Assembly (NCBI RefSeq): GCF_030272615.1
Contig: NC_081414.1
Span: 915,813,648-915,873,647, forward strand
Reading direction: 5' to 3'
Length of the DNA: 60,000 nucleotides
Source of the DNA: Cryptomeria japonica
Taxonomy: Eukaryota; Streptophyta; Pinopsida; Cupressales; Cupressaceae
Shown: positions 11,274 through 23,377 of the stretch, in pieces
Numbering within the stretch: position 1 is the stretch's first letter
How the letters are laid out: each line of letters begins with the position of its first letter
Notes under the pieces: model-generated
What the model was told of the DNA's origin: nothing
The model's database searches: none
Seen by the model: only the letters and a program-made list of their open reading frames with translations
Translations under genes and position numbers: made by a program

Positions 11274-14200
11274 AACATGATGGATTGTGGAAAATTGATG
11301 TATTTAATATTGTGAGTTTTTCATCGCATGAGGTACATCTATTTTTCTTCTTGATTGGGATTCCTATTTCAAAAAAATAGGTTCGTTGCTTGTGGAGTTT
11401 CATATTTCATATTTCATATTTGGAGGATACTTTGAGGAGTTATATTTCCTCTTTGATGATATTTTATATTCACGTTCACATATTCATTTTTGGTGCTTTT
11501 TCTATATTAGTTTTTTTCATAATTATTGCCACCTCATCACCCTATCAATGGGCCCCATAGCACTACCCTCATCATAAAATTAGGTTTTTACTTGGTTTTT
11601 TAGCATCATAGGCTACTATTTATCATCAATTTGAAAGTTATTTTTTGATGGCTTTATCTTTTTGTTTTTTGAGAATCTTCATATTTTTAAATGGAGTTTT
11701 CTTTTCATCCATTTTTTATTCTTTTGAAGAGGGGGAACTAAAAAATGGTGAGATGGAATCATTACTCATAAAAAATGGTGAGATGGAATCATTACTCATC
11801 TTTTATGGCTTAATTTGTTGCCTCATTTGTATGATTTAGTTCATCTACCTAGCACACCTAGTCAACGATTTGCTTGGAATTGGAAAAATGATCATGTCCT
11901 AGGAATTATTGGTGTGCATGTAGATGATGACATTATAGAGCCTATTGTTTATTTTAAGTGTCCTTATGCTCTTTGGACAAAAATTTGGGATTTCTACGAA
12001 GATCCTAATACTAAACCATTTCCAAATGATCCACTTTAATATTGTTGTGTGCCTCTTCATCCTTGAGAGAGAATACCCTATGATTATAATACTATTAGGG
12101 AATTTGAGCCTAGAGGTATTTTGAGACTTCAGTTGAGGATGAGGTTTCTTTTGAGGTTTCTAATTCTTCTTCGGCGATAGTTGATCTGCCTTTACTTCCA
12201 TTGACTCCTTATCTAGAGTAATTTGAGTCTTCCATTATTCCCAATCAGCAAGAGTGTCATTGGCTTTTAGATTTGGTTGAAGGACATATTGTTAGTAATT
12301 CATCGCATGAGGTATATATTTTTCTTCTTGATTGGAATTTTGATTTGACAAAAATAGGTTCATTGTTTGTGGAGTGTCATATTTCAGATTTGGAAGATAC
12401 ATTTAAGGGGCTATCTCTCCTAAGTTCGATGATATTAATTGCATTAATGTTGTCACATATTCATTTCTTGTGCTTGTTCTATATTAGTTTTTGCATAGTT
12501 ATTGCCATGTCATCTCCCTATCAATGGGACCCATAGCACTACCCTCATCACCAAATTAGGTATTTAATTGGTCTTTTAGCCTCATGGACTATTTTTTATC
12601 ATAGTTTTAAAAGTTTATTTTGTGACAACTGGTTATATTTGTGTGTTTTCGAAGAATCATCATATTTTTAAATGGCTTTTTCATGCATCTTTGATTATTT
12701 TGAAGTGGGGGAGCTACAAAAATTGGCAATATGGGATAGCTACTCATCTCTAATGGCTTAAATATTATGCCTAATTTGTATGATTTAGTTCCTCTACCTA
12801 GCACACCTAGTGAACGATTTGCTTGGAATTGCAAAAGGGATCATGTCCTAGGAGTTATTAGTTTGCATATAGATGATGATATTACAGAGCGTATTGATGA
12901 TTTTGAGTATCCTTATGCTCTTCATAATGAAATTTGAGAGTTTTATACAGATCCTGATAGTCAGCCATTCCCATATTATCCTCTTTTATATTGTTGTGTA
13001 CCTCTTCATCAAATGAGGATGACATTTATTCCAAGGTTCTCAATTCTTCTTTAGAGAGAGTTGATCCACCTTTACTTCCATTGACTCCTTATCTAGAGTC
13101 ATTTGATACTTCCATATTTCCTAATCAACAAGATCACCATTATCTTTTAGACTTGGTTGAAGTACATATTGTCAATAATTCATCACATGAGGTATCTTTT
13201 TTTCTTCCTGATTGGGATTCCTATTTGAAACAAATAGGTTTATTGTTTGTGGAGTCTCACATTTCAAATTTGGAGGGTACATTTGAGTTGTTATCTCTCT
13301 CCTTTGATGATATCAATTGTATTCATGTTGTCACATATTCATTTTTGGTGCTTTTTCTATATCAGTTTCTACGTAGTTATCATCACCTCATCACCCTATC
13401 AATTTGTCCCATGGTGTTACCCTCATTATCAAAATAGGTTTCTACTTGGTTTTTAGCCTCATAGGCTATTTTTTTATTAGCATTTTGAAAGTTTATTTTG
13501 TGATATCTTTATTTTTGTATTTTTGAAGAATCGTCATTTTTGTTAATGGGGTTTTCTTTTCATCTATCTTTTATTATTTTGAAGAGGGAGAACTACAAAA
13601 ATTGATGAGGTGGGATCATTATGAATCTCTAATGGATTATTTTGTTTCCTCATTTGTATGATGTAGATCCTCTACCTAGAACACCTAGTCAAGGATTTTG
13701 TTGGAATCACAAAAGGGATCATGTCCTAGGAGTTATTGTTGTGCATGTAGATGATGACAAATTATGGAGCCTACTATTTATTTTAAGTGTCCTTAGGCTC
13801 TTTAGACTAAAATTTGGGATTTCTATGGAGATTCTAATATTTTCTAGTCCCAGATGATCCTATTTGTGCACCTCTACATCCTTTAGAGAGAATACCCTAT
13901 GATTATGATAATATTAAGAAATGTGAGACCTTAGAGTATTTTGAGACTTCAAATGAGAATGAGGTTGGTTTCAAGGTTCTTGATTCTTCCTTAGAGATAG
14001 TTGATCTTCCTATGCTTCCATTGACTCCTTATCTAGAGTCATTTGAGACTTTCATCATTCTTAATAAGTAGGCACATAATTATCTTTTAGACTTGGCTGA
14101 AGGACATATTGTTTGTAATTCATCGCACGAGGTATCTATTTTTCTTCCTAATTGGGGTTCCTATTTGACAAAAATAGGTTCATTATTGGTGGGGTCTCGC

Positions 14201-14881
14201 ATTTAAGATTTGGAGGATACATTTGAGGGTTTATCTCTCCTCTTTGATGACATTAATTGCATTTGTGTTGTCACATATTCATATTTTTCACTTGTTCTAT
14301 ACTAGTTTCTACGTAGTTCTAGTTGGTAACTTTCTTGTTTGTTTGGGCATGTATTTTATTTGATTGTGGCATATGGACAAGGAGACATATATATGAGAAG
14401 TTTTTAGAGACATTATCATACTTTAGATTTTGCTTCGTACCAATTCCTATCCAGAATGAGAATCATACCTGCATCTATAAATGGTTTTGCTTCTTCCTAA
14501 GGGGAAATAATTTGTTTTCATGCATTAGAGGATATTTTATCTTCAATAAATTTCCATTATTGCAACTTACCATTCATTATTGGGGGCCTACCTAGTCTCT
14601 CTCTCTTTCTCTCCTATGTGGAGACTATTGATTCTATTTTCATGATGGATGTAGTTCCTAAGGGGCATTGTGGAATCCTCCATTCATCGCTAGAGGATTT
14701 ACATTTTTCTTTTTTGGAGAGGAGTTTTGTCCCATGAGGTTTCCTCCTTTTTATCTTTTGTAAGAGATTAGTTGCATGATTAGGTGTACAAGAGTACCTA
14801 ACAGGGCCTAGTTGTCATGACCCATATCATCATTATATCATATTGTATTTTACATTATAATTCTTCTCCCTAAGTTGCACT

Positions 14882-14890
14882 TAAGGAGGG
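14882..14890 (+). other. Polypurine tract of the 8-15 kb element
   Basis: The sequence TAAGGAGGG directly precedes the 3' LTR, the position used to prime plus-strand DNA. Confidence 0.6.
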
Positions 14891-15207
14891 CATTGGAGTA
14901 AATATTATTTAATCTTACTTAAGTTCCACTTTGGTATATATTAGTTGACATTATTTAATATTTCCTAAGTACATTATTATTTGTATTTGAGTTTGCAATG
15001 GTTGGTTTCTACCAACCCTAACTACTCTCACATCCTATTAAGACACATGGCATTTATCTTGATCTCACCTCTTTCCTATATAAGCCATATAATTGTACAT
15101 TTATAGCTATCTCAATGTCATGCCATTTCTTGGTGATTTATACCTTTTCTCTGTTTGTGGAAGCTTTAGCGGTCATTTATACTGGCTCAGAGTTCATAAC
15201 TCCAACA
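14891..15207 (+). repeat. 3' LTR of the 8-15 kb element
   Basis: The LTR is 317 bp, aligning with 8063-8385. Its first two bases are CA where the other LTR has TG, a transition pair consistent with decay. It ends CTCCAACA. Confidence 0.8.
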
Positions 15208-16480
15208 TGGAGGTGGTGTGGCCAAGGAGATGTTGGACTTTATTTCATATTTTGGGAAGCTGGTACTTACTGACAAATTTAACCAACTATGGCCATCTCT
15301 TTCTACATTCCAATCCTTGATTTTTGAACAATGGAATTAATTGGTGTATGTAAAGTGGAAATTTATTATTGTTCTCGTAGTTTCTTTGTGATATTCTTTG
15401 ATACTACAAATGATAGTTATGTTTTTATGTCATTGGGTGTTTGGAGATGGGGTTTGTGTGCCCTATCTCTTTTCCCTTAGACACCCTCCTTCAATCCCCT
15501 TACATATCCTATCAAGTTTTCACTTAGCTAAGTCAAGTTCCCCCACCTCCGTCTCTACTTCTACTCCACTTCTGGATATGAATCTATTGCTAACAAGATG
15601 GGCTACTTTATGAAAGTTGACCTAATGCCGGTATTTTCTCTCACACTTCCATTGCAAAAAATTTAGTGGATTTGGACCTCTCTAAACCAAATTTTGTTGA
15701 AATCACTCTTAAGATTGAAGAACTACAATTTAGATAGATCCTAGACAATAAAAGGATCTCGTCCAGGTGTAGATGTTGTTTTGCAATTGGGCACTTGACC
15801 TCATCTTATCCACATGACTCTGAGCTTCACTCCTCTCGTACCTGGTAGAAAGATGTTGAATGATGATATCTTATGGTTTTCTCGATAAAATCATACTCTA
15901 CTATGGTCTCCCCTAGAAACTTAGTGCCACCCTCTCCAATGACACTTCTTGATCTACTAGATTGTGACAACTCAGCTTTAAAGGTCACTGCCCAGTTGTC
16001 CCATATCTAGTCAATTGATGTTGTTCCTATTTTAGTGGCCCTTTCTCCTACCTATATATCAGATTGTGTTATGGGTGTTCTTCTAGATCCTTTAGGAACT
16101 CTTTCAATTACTAGCCTTATTCCTTCCATGGTCCCTAATTCGCTCTCTCCAGACTGTCAGGTCTCCTTTCTAGGCTCAACAACTTGCATATCCAACTCAT
16201 CTACTACTTTTGAGGGTTCTGGAAGTAGTGCTCCCCTTGCTTCTCTAAAGAAATATTTTTCATCTTGGAGAGTTGGACAACAAAATACAAAAGGTCACTT
16301 TCTTCTAACTTAGAATTCTCGGTTCGTTTTGTTGGGCCCACTTCTCGGTCCTAACTTTGACTTTTAGTAGTTTGTATTTTTTGTTTGTTTCTGCTTTGTG
16401 ATGTTGTACATGAGTTACTTAGGTACAGGCTACAGCTCTACTATTTGGTCCCACAACAATTTCTCATTTTGGTGTTTATG
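15208..16480 (+). pseudogene. LINE ORF1-like (DUF4283 plus zinc knuckle), broken
   Basis: With frame changes the plus strand encodes a DUF4283-type order found in ORF1 of plant L1 LINEs. The segments are LWPSLSTFQSLIFEQWN (near 15290), a W-rich segment around SLGVWRWG (15430), LPLYFW-like and GYESIANKMGYFMKVD (15570-15620), DLSKPNFVEI-like, then a knuckle CRCCFAIGHLTSSYP (about 15770) whose last Cys is Tyr. A Ser/Thr-rich tail (16035-16313) follows. ORF1 proteins bind the LINE RNA. The LTR element at 8063-15207 lies immediately upstream and probably split this LINE. Frameshifts and stops rule out function. Confidence 0.55.
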
Positions 16481-18120
16481 ATTTTATCTGTAATGAGTTG
16501 ACATCCTTCCTCACTTACATTAATAAAAAACAACAAAACATAGATAAAGTAATGAAGGACAAAAGAAATATTTGCAAAATCATTGATCTGCAAAATGGCA
16601 AAAGATATTCAAAAGGATTAACCAATCATAAAAACATGACACAAAATTATAAATACAAACTAAAAATTAAAAACAAATCTCCAAACAAAACCGAAATCAA
16701 CAGAAAATATTATTATTATGCTAAGAAGCATCTACAATGAAAGAATGGATTGAAAAATCTGTGTAAACAAAAGCTCTTTTTAAAAAAAACTGACATCTTA
16801 GTTGTTGCCAGTAGGTGTAGTTTTCAAGGTGCAAATGAATCGATTAATATTAGGTTGGCATTCTACAATTTGCATAACAACCCATAATCAATAAACATTG
16901 GCGAGAAGGATATGGTGCCACCAAGATTCCAATATGATAGAGTCGTTACACTATTCGTTTCATATATTGCAATATATGTTTCATCAGCAGTGGGCAATGT
17001 TCTTGGCACTGTGCCTGGTCTACAAGAGATGCCATGGCTGACCTTGGGACAATAATGATAGAAGTAATAGCTCTCAGCTTCTCTGCTAAGATGATTCTTA
17101 GGGTGCCGCCCCCATTCCCCTCTGCATAATCTCTAGTTTCCATTATGTTATATTTTATTTATGCTCGGTTACCTAAAACAATTATTTATATTATCCATTC
17201 TGGTTTACAAGTTAAGCTACTCTAAAAAGACACATGGAGGACTCTAAAATATCAAAGTAATAAGGAAAAGCTGGGAAGTAGTCAAAGTTTTAAAAAATAG
17301 ATTAATCAAATCTTAATGAATATATATCTTTAAAAAATTAGAATTATTCCAATTCTATAATTGTTTTATTTATGTTCCCAACTACTTTTCTTACATTAAA
17401 AATATCTAAATTCATTTCTTTAGTAAATTTTTTAAAATGCTATTTGGTCAAAAGATTCTAATTTGTTTTTCTCCAATAGAATTTAGGCATTTATATGAAA
17501 CCGCAAGTTTAGAAACAATTTTTAAAAGCTAATTTAAAAACAATTTAAAGAAATTAATTTAAAATTGATTTTATCTCTTCTCATGCAGCCAATACATGCA
17601 TGATTAAATTTATAAGCATGTGTTATAATTTTAGAAATATCAATACATTCCAAATCTATATGCATTATACCATTAAAAAATAGAGGGTTCAAAAATAGTT
17701 GGACTCTGTGCATTCTAAATGCTAGATAGACTGTGAAAAATGAGATCAGACTTGGCCAAATGTCTTTCTTTGCATTTTCAAATAATTCATTAGTGGTACA
17801 TTCTATTACATTTTTTCGCTTTTACAATTATGACAATCAAACTATCTATCTAACTAAATTTGAATCTATTAATTTTAATGCAATACAATTCTAAATCTCT
17901 TTAAATAAGTTTATATAATTTAACAATCTTTAAATTGATATTTCTCAACATATTTTACGGATTTTTTTTAAAATATAAATATGCTAATATAATTATAAAT
18001 AATTAAAACAAATATCTAATCAAAAATATTAATACTGAAAATTTTCAAACAAAAGTAATATTATTTTATTTGGCTCTCAAAAAATTACAAAATATAAAAT
18101 CCAAAAAGGTTAAAAAAGAG
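16481..18120. other. No recognisable gene; AT-rich
   Basis: A Lys/Asn-rich frame at 16498-16740 reflects A-rich composition only. The sequence from 17160 to 18110 is strongly AT-rich with no repeats or coding signal that I can support. Confidence 0.5.
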
Positions 18121-18240
18121 GGCCGCGGTTATTCTAGCTCCAAAACGGACCTTTGGTACTACGTGATAGCGACGTGGTAGTCAATCGTAGCCGTTTATTG
18201 CAAAATCGACGGTGTAAAACGCGCAACTAACAGGCATGTT
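18121..18240. promoter_or_regulatory. CpG-dense block with ACGT cores
   Basis: About 110 bp carry roughly a dozen CpGs (for example GGCCGCGG, GCGACGTGG, AAAATCGACGG, AACGCGC) inside a CpG-poor region. ACTACGTGA and GACGTGG contain ACGT cores like G-box/ABRE sites. A pyrimidine-rich, less AT-biased stretch (18470-18760) follows on the plus strand. It could be a remnant or active promoter, but no gene is identifiable downstream before the LINE begins near 19 kb. Confidence 0.25.
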
Positions 18241-18989
18241 AATAAATTCATACTGTCATTTTGAAGCCAAAATAGACACATCCCAAAAGAAAAAAAAAAG
18301 AGAAAAAAGAAAACTAGAAAATTCACCACAATCAAAGATCCATAATTTAGGACAATGAATTCTTTCAATCCATCTGTATGAATTCTAATATAATTGAATA
18401 TACAAATAAATTGGTGTCCTCCATGATCTGGTTGCTGGAGTAGATAAATAAATACTTTAAACAATCTTTTTTATTAGCTGCTGCTTTCAACCTTCAATCA
18501 TATACTTCCATTTCTTTGCTTACCTTTTGATACCTGCGTCTCGTTTTTATGGGCGTTGAAAGCTCAATTCTTCTGCCCTTCAATCATCCACTACATTATT
18601 TCCTCCCTATTTCGTTTTTCATCTTCTGTGAATGATATTTTGTTTTATCCTATTTCAGGACAAAAGCTTCAATTTGTAAGAGAACCTCTAATATATCTTT
18701 CGCCTGATAAGGTTGTCAATTTTTACACATGGTCTCCTCCTTTGAATAAATCATGCAGTTGATGTTATATTATTATTATTATTTTATGGATTTGACATCC
18801 ACGACACTTAAAAATGTTGATGTCGTTTATAAAATATTCACTAATGGTGATTCCATTTATGAATTATTCACTTTATAACATTTCTAACTCCATGAGATTC
18901 AGTGAAACTCAATTCATTTGTTTGATGTGTATCAAAGAACCCATCATGGAGTAATCATCACTCTGAATATAATAAATTATTAATTTTAC

Positions 18990-20010
18990 TCGTAAAGTGT
19001 GGAGGATGTTTAGATTGGGATAATAAGTGGAAGTTCTTAAGTTGTCCTTCCTTTTGGTATAATTCAAAACTCCATGTTTCACTTGGGTAGATTTCATAAT
19101 GGACCTAACATCAATAGAGGGTTAATTAAGTGTATGTCTAAAGGGAACAATGAAAATATTATTGTTATCTGGAGATAAATCATTCTATTAAACACATCTT
19201 ATCAAATTATTGCAAAAGTTTTTTATATCAAGATTAAATCTGTGATCCAAGTAATTCTTAGACTTGAACAAACTGGATTTATCAAAGGCAAACTTATTTT
19301 GGACAATCTCATGCTTTCTTGGGTGACTCTTGAATGGGCACAACGGTTAGGCCAAAATTCTTTGTTAGTAAAGTTAGACTTTGACAAAGCATATTACATA
19401 ATTTGTTGGGATTTCATTCTCAAAATGTTACAATGGTTGGATTTTGGGCCTAAATTAGAAATATATATGGTCGTATGTTGTTTCGAGATGCCAATGCTCA
19501 GATTGTTATCAATAATTCCTTAACAACACCATTTGAATTACAACGGTCCATTAGATAAGGATGCCCATTATAAACGTTTTTATATATGCTTATGGTTGAT
19601 GCTTTGGGTTATCTACTGCAAGAAGCCAATCATATGAAACTTATCAAAGGGATTCATATTCCACAAAATAAAGCTCTTATAAATTCTTATTTTGTTGATG
19701 ATAACATGCACACTTTGCAAAATTCTAAAGAAGAGTTAGAGAACACCTTGGACTGCCGATTCTAGTTTTTAGTTAGCTCACAATAAGACTAATTTTATGA
19801 TGTATCAATTCAGGTCTATTCCAAGGTGTATTATGAAGGAATAGAAGCAAATTAAACATGGGGAGATTACTACATATCTTGGCATACCTTTTGGTATAGG
19901 GGTCTCTCTTTCTGACATGTGGGACTGATTCCTTAATAGAATCCAAGTTAAGTTATTCAATTAGAGCAATAAATTTTTATTCCGAGCTATTTGTAAGTTG
20001 TTTTAAATAT
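18990..20010 (+). pseudogene. LINE reverse transcriptase (L1-type), 5' part of ORF2
   Basis: Conserved L1-type reverse transcriptase blocks are readable on the plus strand. They are NRGLIKCMSKGNNENI (about 19110-19160), WR.IILLNTSYQIIAKV, LEQTGFIKGKLILDN (19262-19305), GQNSLLVKLDFDKAY with the first catalytic Asp (19350-19395), a QGCPL-like site, LMVDALGYLLQEA, the catalytic box YFVDDN (about 19690), then LAHNKTNFM and TYLGIPFG. The enzyme would copy LINE RNA at nicked target DNA. Frameshifts and stops occur near 19165, 19523-19560, 19840 and 19925. The coding sequence continues at 20560-20873 and, beyond the nested LTR insertions, at 33996. Confidence 0.8.
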
Positions 20011-20559
20011 CCTATTATGATGTAAGTAATGTGTAATATTTTAATACTTTTGTTCCCTCACTAGAAAATTTAAGTATTATGCAACCTAAATGATCTCAAT
20101 ACCTTTTGATAACCATAAATATTGTTATCTCTAACCTTTACATCTAGCATAGATGGACCAGCAGTTAAACAAAAAAAAATCTATTTGTTCTTATAAAGAA
20201 AAAATTATTATTAAAATACAATTTATATATACATATATTTTTTAGACTCTAATATTTGGGTAACTTGTCCTATAAAATGTAGTGCATCTAGTAATTTTTT
20301 TAACATGATTGGTGACACTAGTGCAACATGCCTTTTTATACCATGCAGGCTTGGGGGAGACTAGACCTTGTGACCTAATGCCTACCATAAGAAGCTCTTG
20401 CTAATTGAGTGAGGCCCCCAACCCAAAATACAACTTATATTCAACTTTAAATGATCAAAATTTCATTTGAAAATCCTTCAAATTTCATGGGAAATACAAC
20501 ATATTTATTCTAGTTTCCTTTCATATTTGTGATAATGTAAAGTTGTTGATTTCAAGAAA
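20011..20559. other. Non-coding gap in the LINE, contains a SINE-like copy
   Basis: The reverse transcriptase reading is lost at about 20010, and LINE coding sequence resumes near 20560. The gap is AT-rich and holds the SINE-like copy at 20290-20450. It is probably an insertion or decayed LINE sequence. Confidence 0.4.
20290..20450 (-). mobile_element. SINE-like tRNA-derived element, copy 2
   Basis: On the minus strand a box-A-like stretch (AATTAGCAAGAGCTTC) and a box-B-like stretch (AGGTCTAGTCTCCC) precede a tail reading 'cactagtgtcaccaatcatgttaaaaaa'. The tail matches that of the copy at 7366-7620. Boundaries are approximate. Confidence 0.4.
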
Positions 20560-20873
20560 TATGGTTAGATGGGTGCATAATTTAAAACTTAATTAGGAAT
20601 ATATGATTACTTGACCTCTGGTTGGGGATAGGGAATCTCGGGCTACTCTTGCTTTTCCTTTTGTTGATCAACATTATTCTTCCTTGTGTAAGAGTGATAC
20701 TTTGGATTGGGTTTTTATCCTAAAGGATTTTACTTTGTTTGAAGTAGTTATTAGTTGTTAGATGCTAAAAAGAATGGGTTGTGAGATCTTTCTTTGTGGA
20801 AAAAGATATGGAATAATTTTTTTTGACCCACATGTAATTTATTTGTTTAGCTCCTTAGTCAAAAGGAATGTCT
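20560..20873 (+). pseudogene. LINE ORF2, zf-RVT-proximal segment
   Basis: The reading SLWKKIWNNFF.PTCNLFV (about 20795-20850) and then LLSQKECL matches the LW..IW....P....F.WLL segment ahead of the reverse transcriptase zinc-binding domain of plant LINEs. The frame is cut at 20873 by a solo LTR and resumes at 33996. TGTCT is duplicated on either side. Confidence 0.6.
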
Positions 20874-21034
20874 TGTTGGAGTAAATTAGATTTATTCTAT
20901 TTAATCTAATTAAGTTTACTTAGGATAGATAAGTTGTCACATGAAACAATCATTTAATATTGTTCATGTTAGTTATCTTAGGTGTCATTCTAGATAGAGA
21001 TTAGTCAACATTACGCATTTAATGTTGTTATAGG

Positions 21035-21823
21035 TGTTGGAAAATGAACACTCCAATGAGAAATTGTAGGTGATTGAAGGTATTGTCATTGATGGCAACC
21101 TTGCAATCATGTGATACCAGTGGGCACCGGCACAGGCAGACTCTACACCGGCATGCAGAACACTAGCACCGAAAGGAAGAATATTGGCACCTTGGCCGAC
21201 AACAATTTTGTATTAATGTATTTTGTAATTAATTGTAAAATATTTTTGTAAGCCAACTTGGCAGATTGTAAAATGACTCATATATGTATGAGATCATTGT
21301 AAATCATTTAATATAAGGACATGATGTGAAATATGAATAAAAGGTAGAAGACCTAATATGCGAATTATTGGTTAAGGGTTTATGTATGTAGCAGAGCTTA
21401 AACCGGTACTGAATCAAGCATAACAGATGCTAATCTGAAGCAGTACAAGACATTGGATTGGTATAATCCATTTATGTAAGTCAGTGTGACTTCTTTTGTA
21501 TTTGAGCAGTGAGCTCTAGGCACTTGGCCTTCCTGCATGTGCAGGCCCCTATTGTAAGTAGTAATATTCTCTTATTAGCTAGTAAGTGAATATTGTGGGT
21601 CACAAATCCCATCGAGGTTTTTCCCACACTGGGTTTCCTCGTTAAAATATTGTGTTATGGTGTACTTTTTATGTTGTGGTTGTTATTCTTATTTGCTGCA
21701 TTATTTCTGGTACCGATACACAGTTTTAATATGTTTTTCATGTTATAAGTTAATAAATTTATAATACCAATCAGATACCAATTTACCCCCCCCTCCCTCT
21801 CAATATCTTTGGGAATCCTAACA
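21035..21823 (+). repeat. 5' LTR of the pol-less element
   Basis: The LTR is 789 bp, TGTTGGAAAATG...ATCCTAACA. It retains about 33 bp (near 21240-21275) that the 3' LTR lacks. That segment is bounded by the short repeat TTGTAAAAT, so the 3' copy probably lost it by slippage or illegitimate recombination. Confidence 0.9.
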
Positions 21824-21825
21824 AT

Positions 21826-21837
21826 TGGTATCAGAGC
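21826..21837 (+). other. Primer-binding site, initiator tRNA-Met
   Basis: TGGTATCAGAGC lies two bases after the 5' LTR. It is the standard copia-type primer site. Confidence 0.9.
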
Positions 21838-22356
21838 TTGGTCCTCTATTTTCAAAAGCCTAACAGCTTGAGGAAGATCTTGACATTGGTAGAGATGGAA
21901 AACTTGAGAAAGCAATTGGAAATAGCTCTTTCAGACTATGATGCAGAAAAAGTAAAGAATATCAAACTTGAGGATGATCTGAAAGCTGCACAGGACATTA
22001 TTCAAGGACTTCAAGAAAATTTCACTATTGCAAGAAATAAAAGAAGAGAACTTTATGAAAAGATGCAGAATGATGAAGATGAAAAAGAAACTATTAATTA
22101 TCTGGTGAACAAGCTAAGACAAGAAAACACTACAATGAAGAATGAGATGCACGATGTGACTATGATATTTTGTAAAGAAAATGAAAATCAGAAGAAGAAT
22201 GAAGAAGAATTGGTTAGAAGACTGAATGATGCTTGAAATGAAAACACATGACTCAGTCATGAAAATGATATGTTGAAAACAAATCTGATGCATACACAAA
22301 ATGACAGAACTGAACTCATGAGATAGAAAGAAATGTTCGAGAATGAACTAACAGCT

Positions 22357-22387
22357 GGGTTAGTGCAGGATCAAGGGGGGCCAAATA
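22357..22387 (+). repeat. Left terminal inverted repeat
   Basis: It is an imperfect match to the reverse complement of the right end. The best block is AGGATCA followed by GG and GCCAAA. Confidence 0.65.
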
Positions 22388-22505
22388 GTGGCGATGTGAA
22401 AAAAATAGCCTTCCTCACTCGCCTAAAAATGCGAAAATCCATGTTGACTTTTTGCTTGGCCTAGTAATTAACTATGCAAATCGGATATCCATTTTTTATT
22501 TGTAA

Positions 22506-23045
22506 TTTTAGTTTAAAAAATATATTATATGTTACATATTATATAATATATAATCTATTATTATATTATATAATATGTATTATATAATATATTATTATAT
22601 TATATTATATTATAATATAATAATATATTATATAATACAATATTATATAATACAATATTATATTATATATAATATAATGTATTATTATATAATATATTAT
22701 TATAATATTATATTATATTATTATATTATATTATATTATATTATATTATATTATATTATATTATATTATATTATATTATATTATATAATAATATATTATA
22801 TAATACGTATTATATAATATATTATTATATTATATTATATTATATTATATTATAATAATATATTATATTATACATATTATATAATACAATATTATATTAT
22901 ATTATATATAATATAATATAATATTATAGTATATTATATTATATTATATTATATATTATAATATATATATAATATAATACAATAATAGAATACAATATGT
23001 ATTATATTATATAATATATTATTATATTATATATGTTATTTAAAA
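22506..23045. repeat. Low-complexity TATTA/ATATT tract
   Basis: About 540 bp are almost purely A and T with recurring 'tattatattatat' strings, including a regular pentanucleotide run near 22735-22785. The Ile/Tyr-rich frame across it is not a gene. Confidence 0.9.
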
Positions 23046-23377
23046 ATAATTTAAGTATACAAATCGGATATCCGATTTTCTGAGACTTTTATATTTCGAC
23101 AGTGACAGCCCATGAGTCATTTTTAACTCACAGGCCACACAATTTCATCAAAATCTAATATCTGCTCTATCCAATATCCGGTGTTTTGACAAAAAATTGC
23201 AAAAAAATAGATTCAGAGGTAAGAATTTTATCGTTTTGAATCATTTTCATTCATTTTTTGTATTTTTTGTTAATGTTTATTTGATTTTTCATTGAAAACT
23301 AGGTTTTTTAAAATCAAATACCTAATTGTTTAAATTTGTTAACTAAATTTAATTGTTTACATTCAATTAGGTTAAAA

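Larger units (their letters stand above)
9702..11306 (+). mobile_element. Insertion in the first gag-like copy with 12-bp flanking repeat
   Basis: The gag-like unit is interrupted between 9701 and 11307. The 12-mer ATATTGTGAGTT is present on both sides (9690-9701 and 11307-11318). Other copies of the unit read through this point without interruption, which gives an independent empty site. The block contains a large hairpin and, inside it, a later retroposon. Confidence 0.65.
8950..14330 (+). pseudogene. Tandemly amplified gag-like unit, about four copies
   Basis: A unit of roughly 0.88-0.95 kb recurs. The landmark 'cctnatttgtatgat' lies near 9232, 11818, 12771 and 13649. A second landmark, 'tatcaatgggnccc', lies near 8988, 11546, 12520 and 13398. 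Each unit encodes a similar but broken protein: LPHLYDL..LPRTPSQRF, then W..KRDHVLGVIGVHVDDD and YALWTKIWDFY, then an acidic stretch and HEVSIFLPDWDSYL. The W..DHVLG..YALWTKIWDFY part resembles the N-terminal gag (UBN2) fold of copia elements; that is an inference. All copies carry stops or frameshifts. Head-to-tail amplification of an interior segment within one LTR element is unusual. Confidence 0.6.
8063..15207 (+). mobile_element. Non-autonomous LTR retrotransposon, tRNA-iMet primed
   Basis: Paired LTRs (8063-8385 and 14891-15207) flank a 6.5-kb interior. A TGGTATCAAAGCC primer site complementary to initiator tRNA-Met follows the left LTR at once, and an AAGGAGGG purine tract precedes the right LTR. 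Flanking pentamers TAGAG (8058-8062) and TGGAG (15208-15212) differ at one base and fit a diverged target duplication. The interior holds no protease, integrase or reverse transcriptase. It consists of a gag-like unit repeated about four times, one copy split by later insertions. Orientation and the Met primer point to a copia-related element that moves, if at all, with enzymes from elsewhere. Confidence 0.75.

Noticed and set aside
22575-22817. Ile/Tyr-rich frame of 80 codons
   Set aside because: It is pure AT low-complexity sequence.
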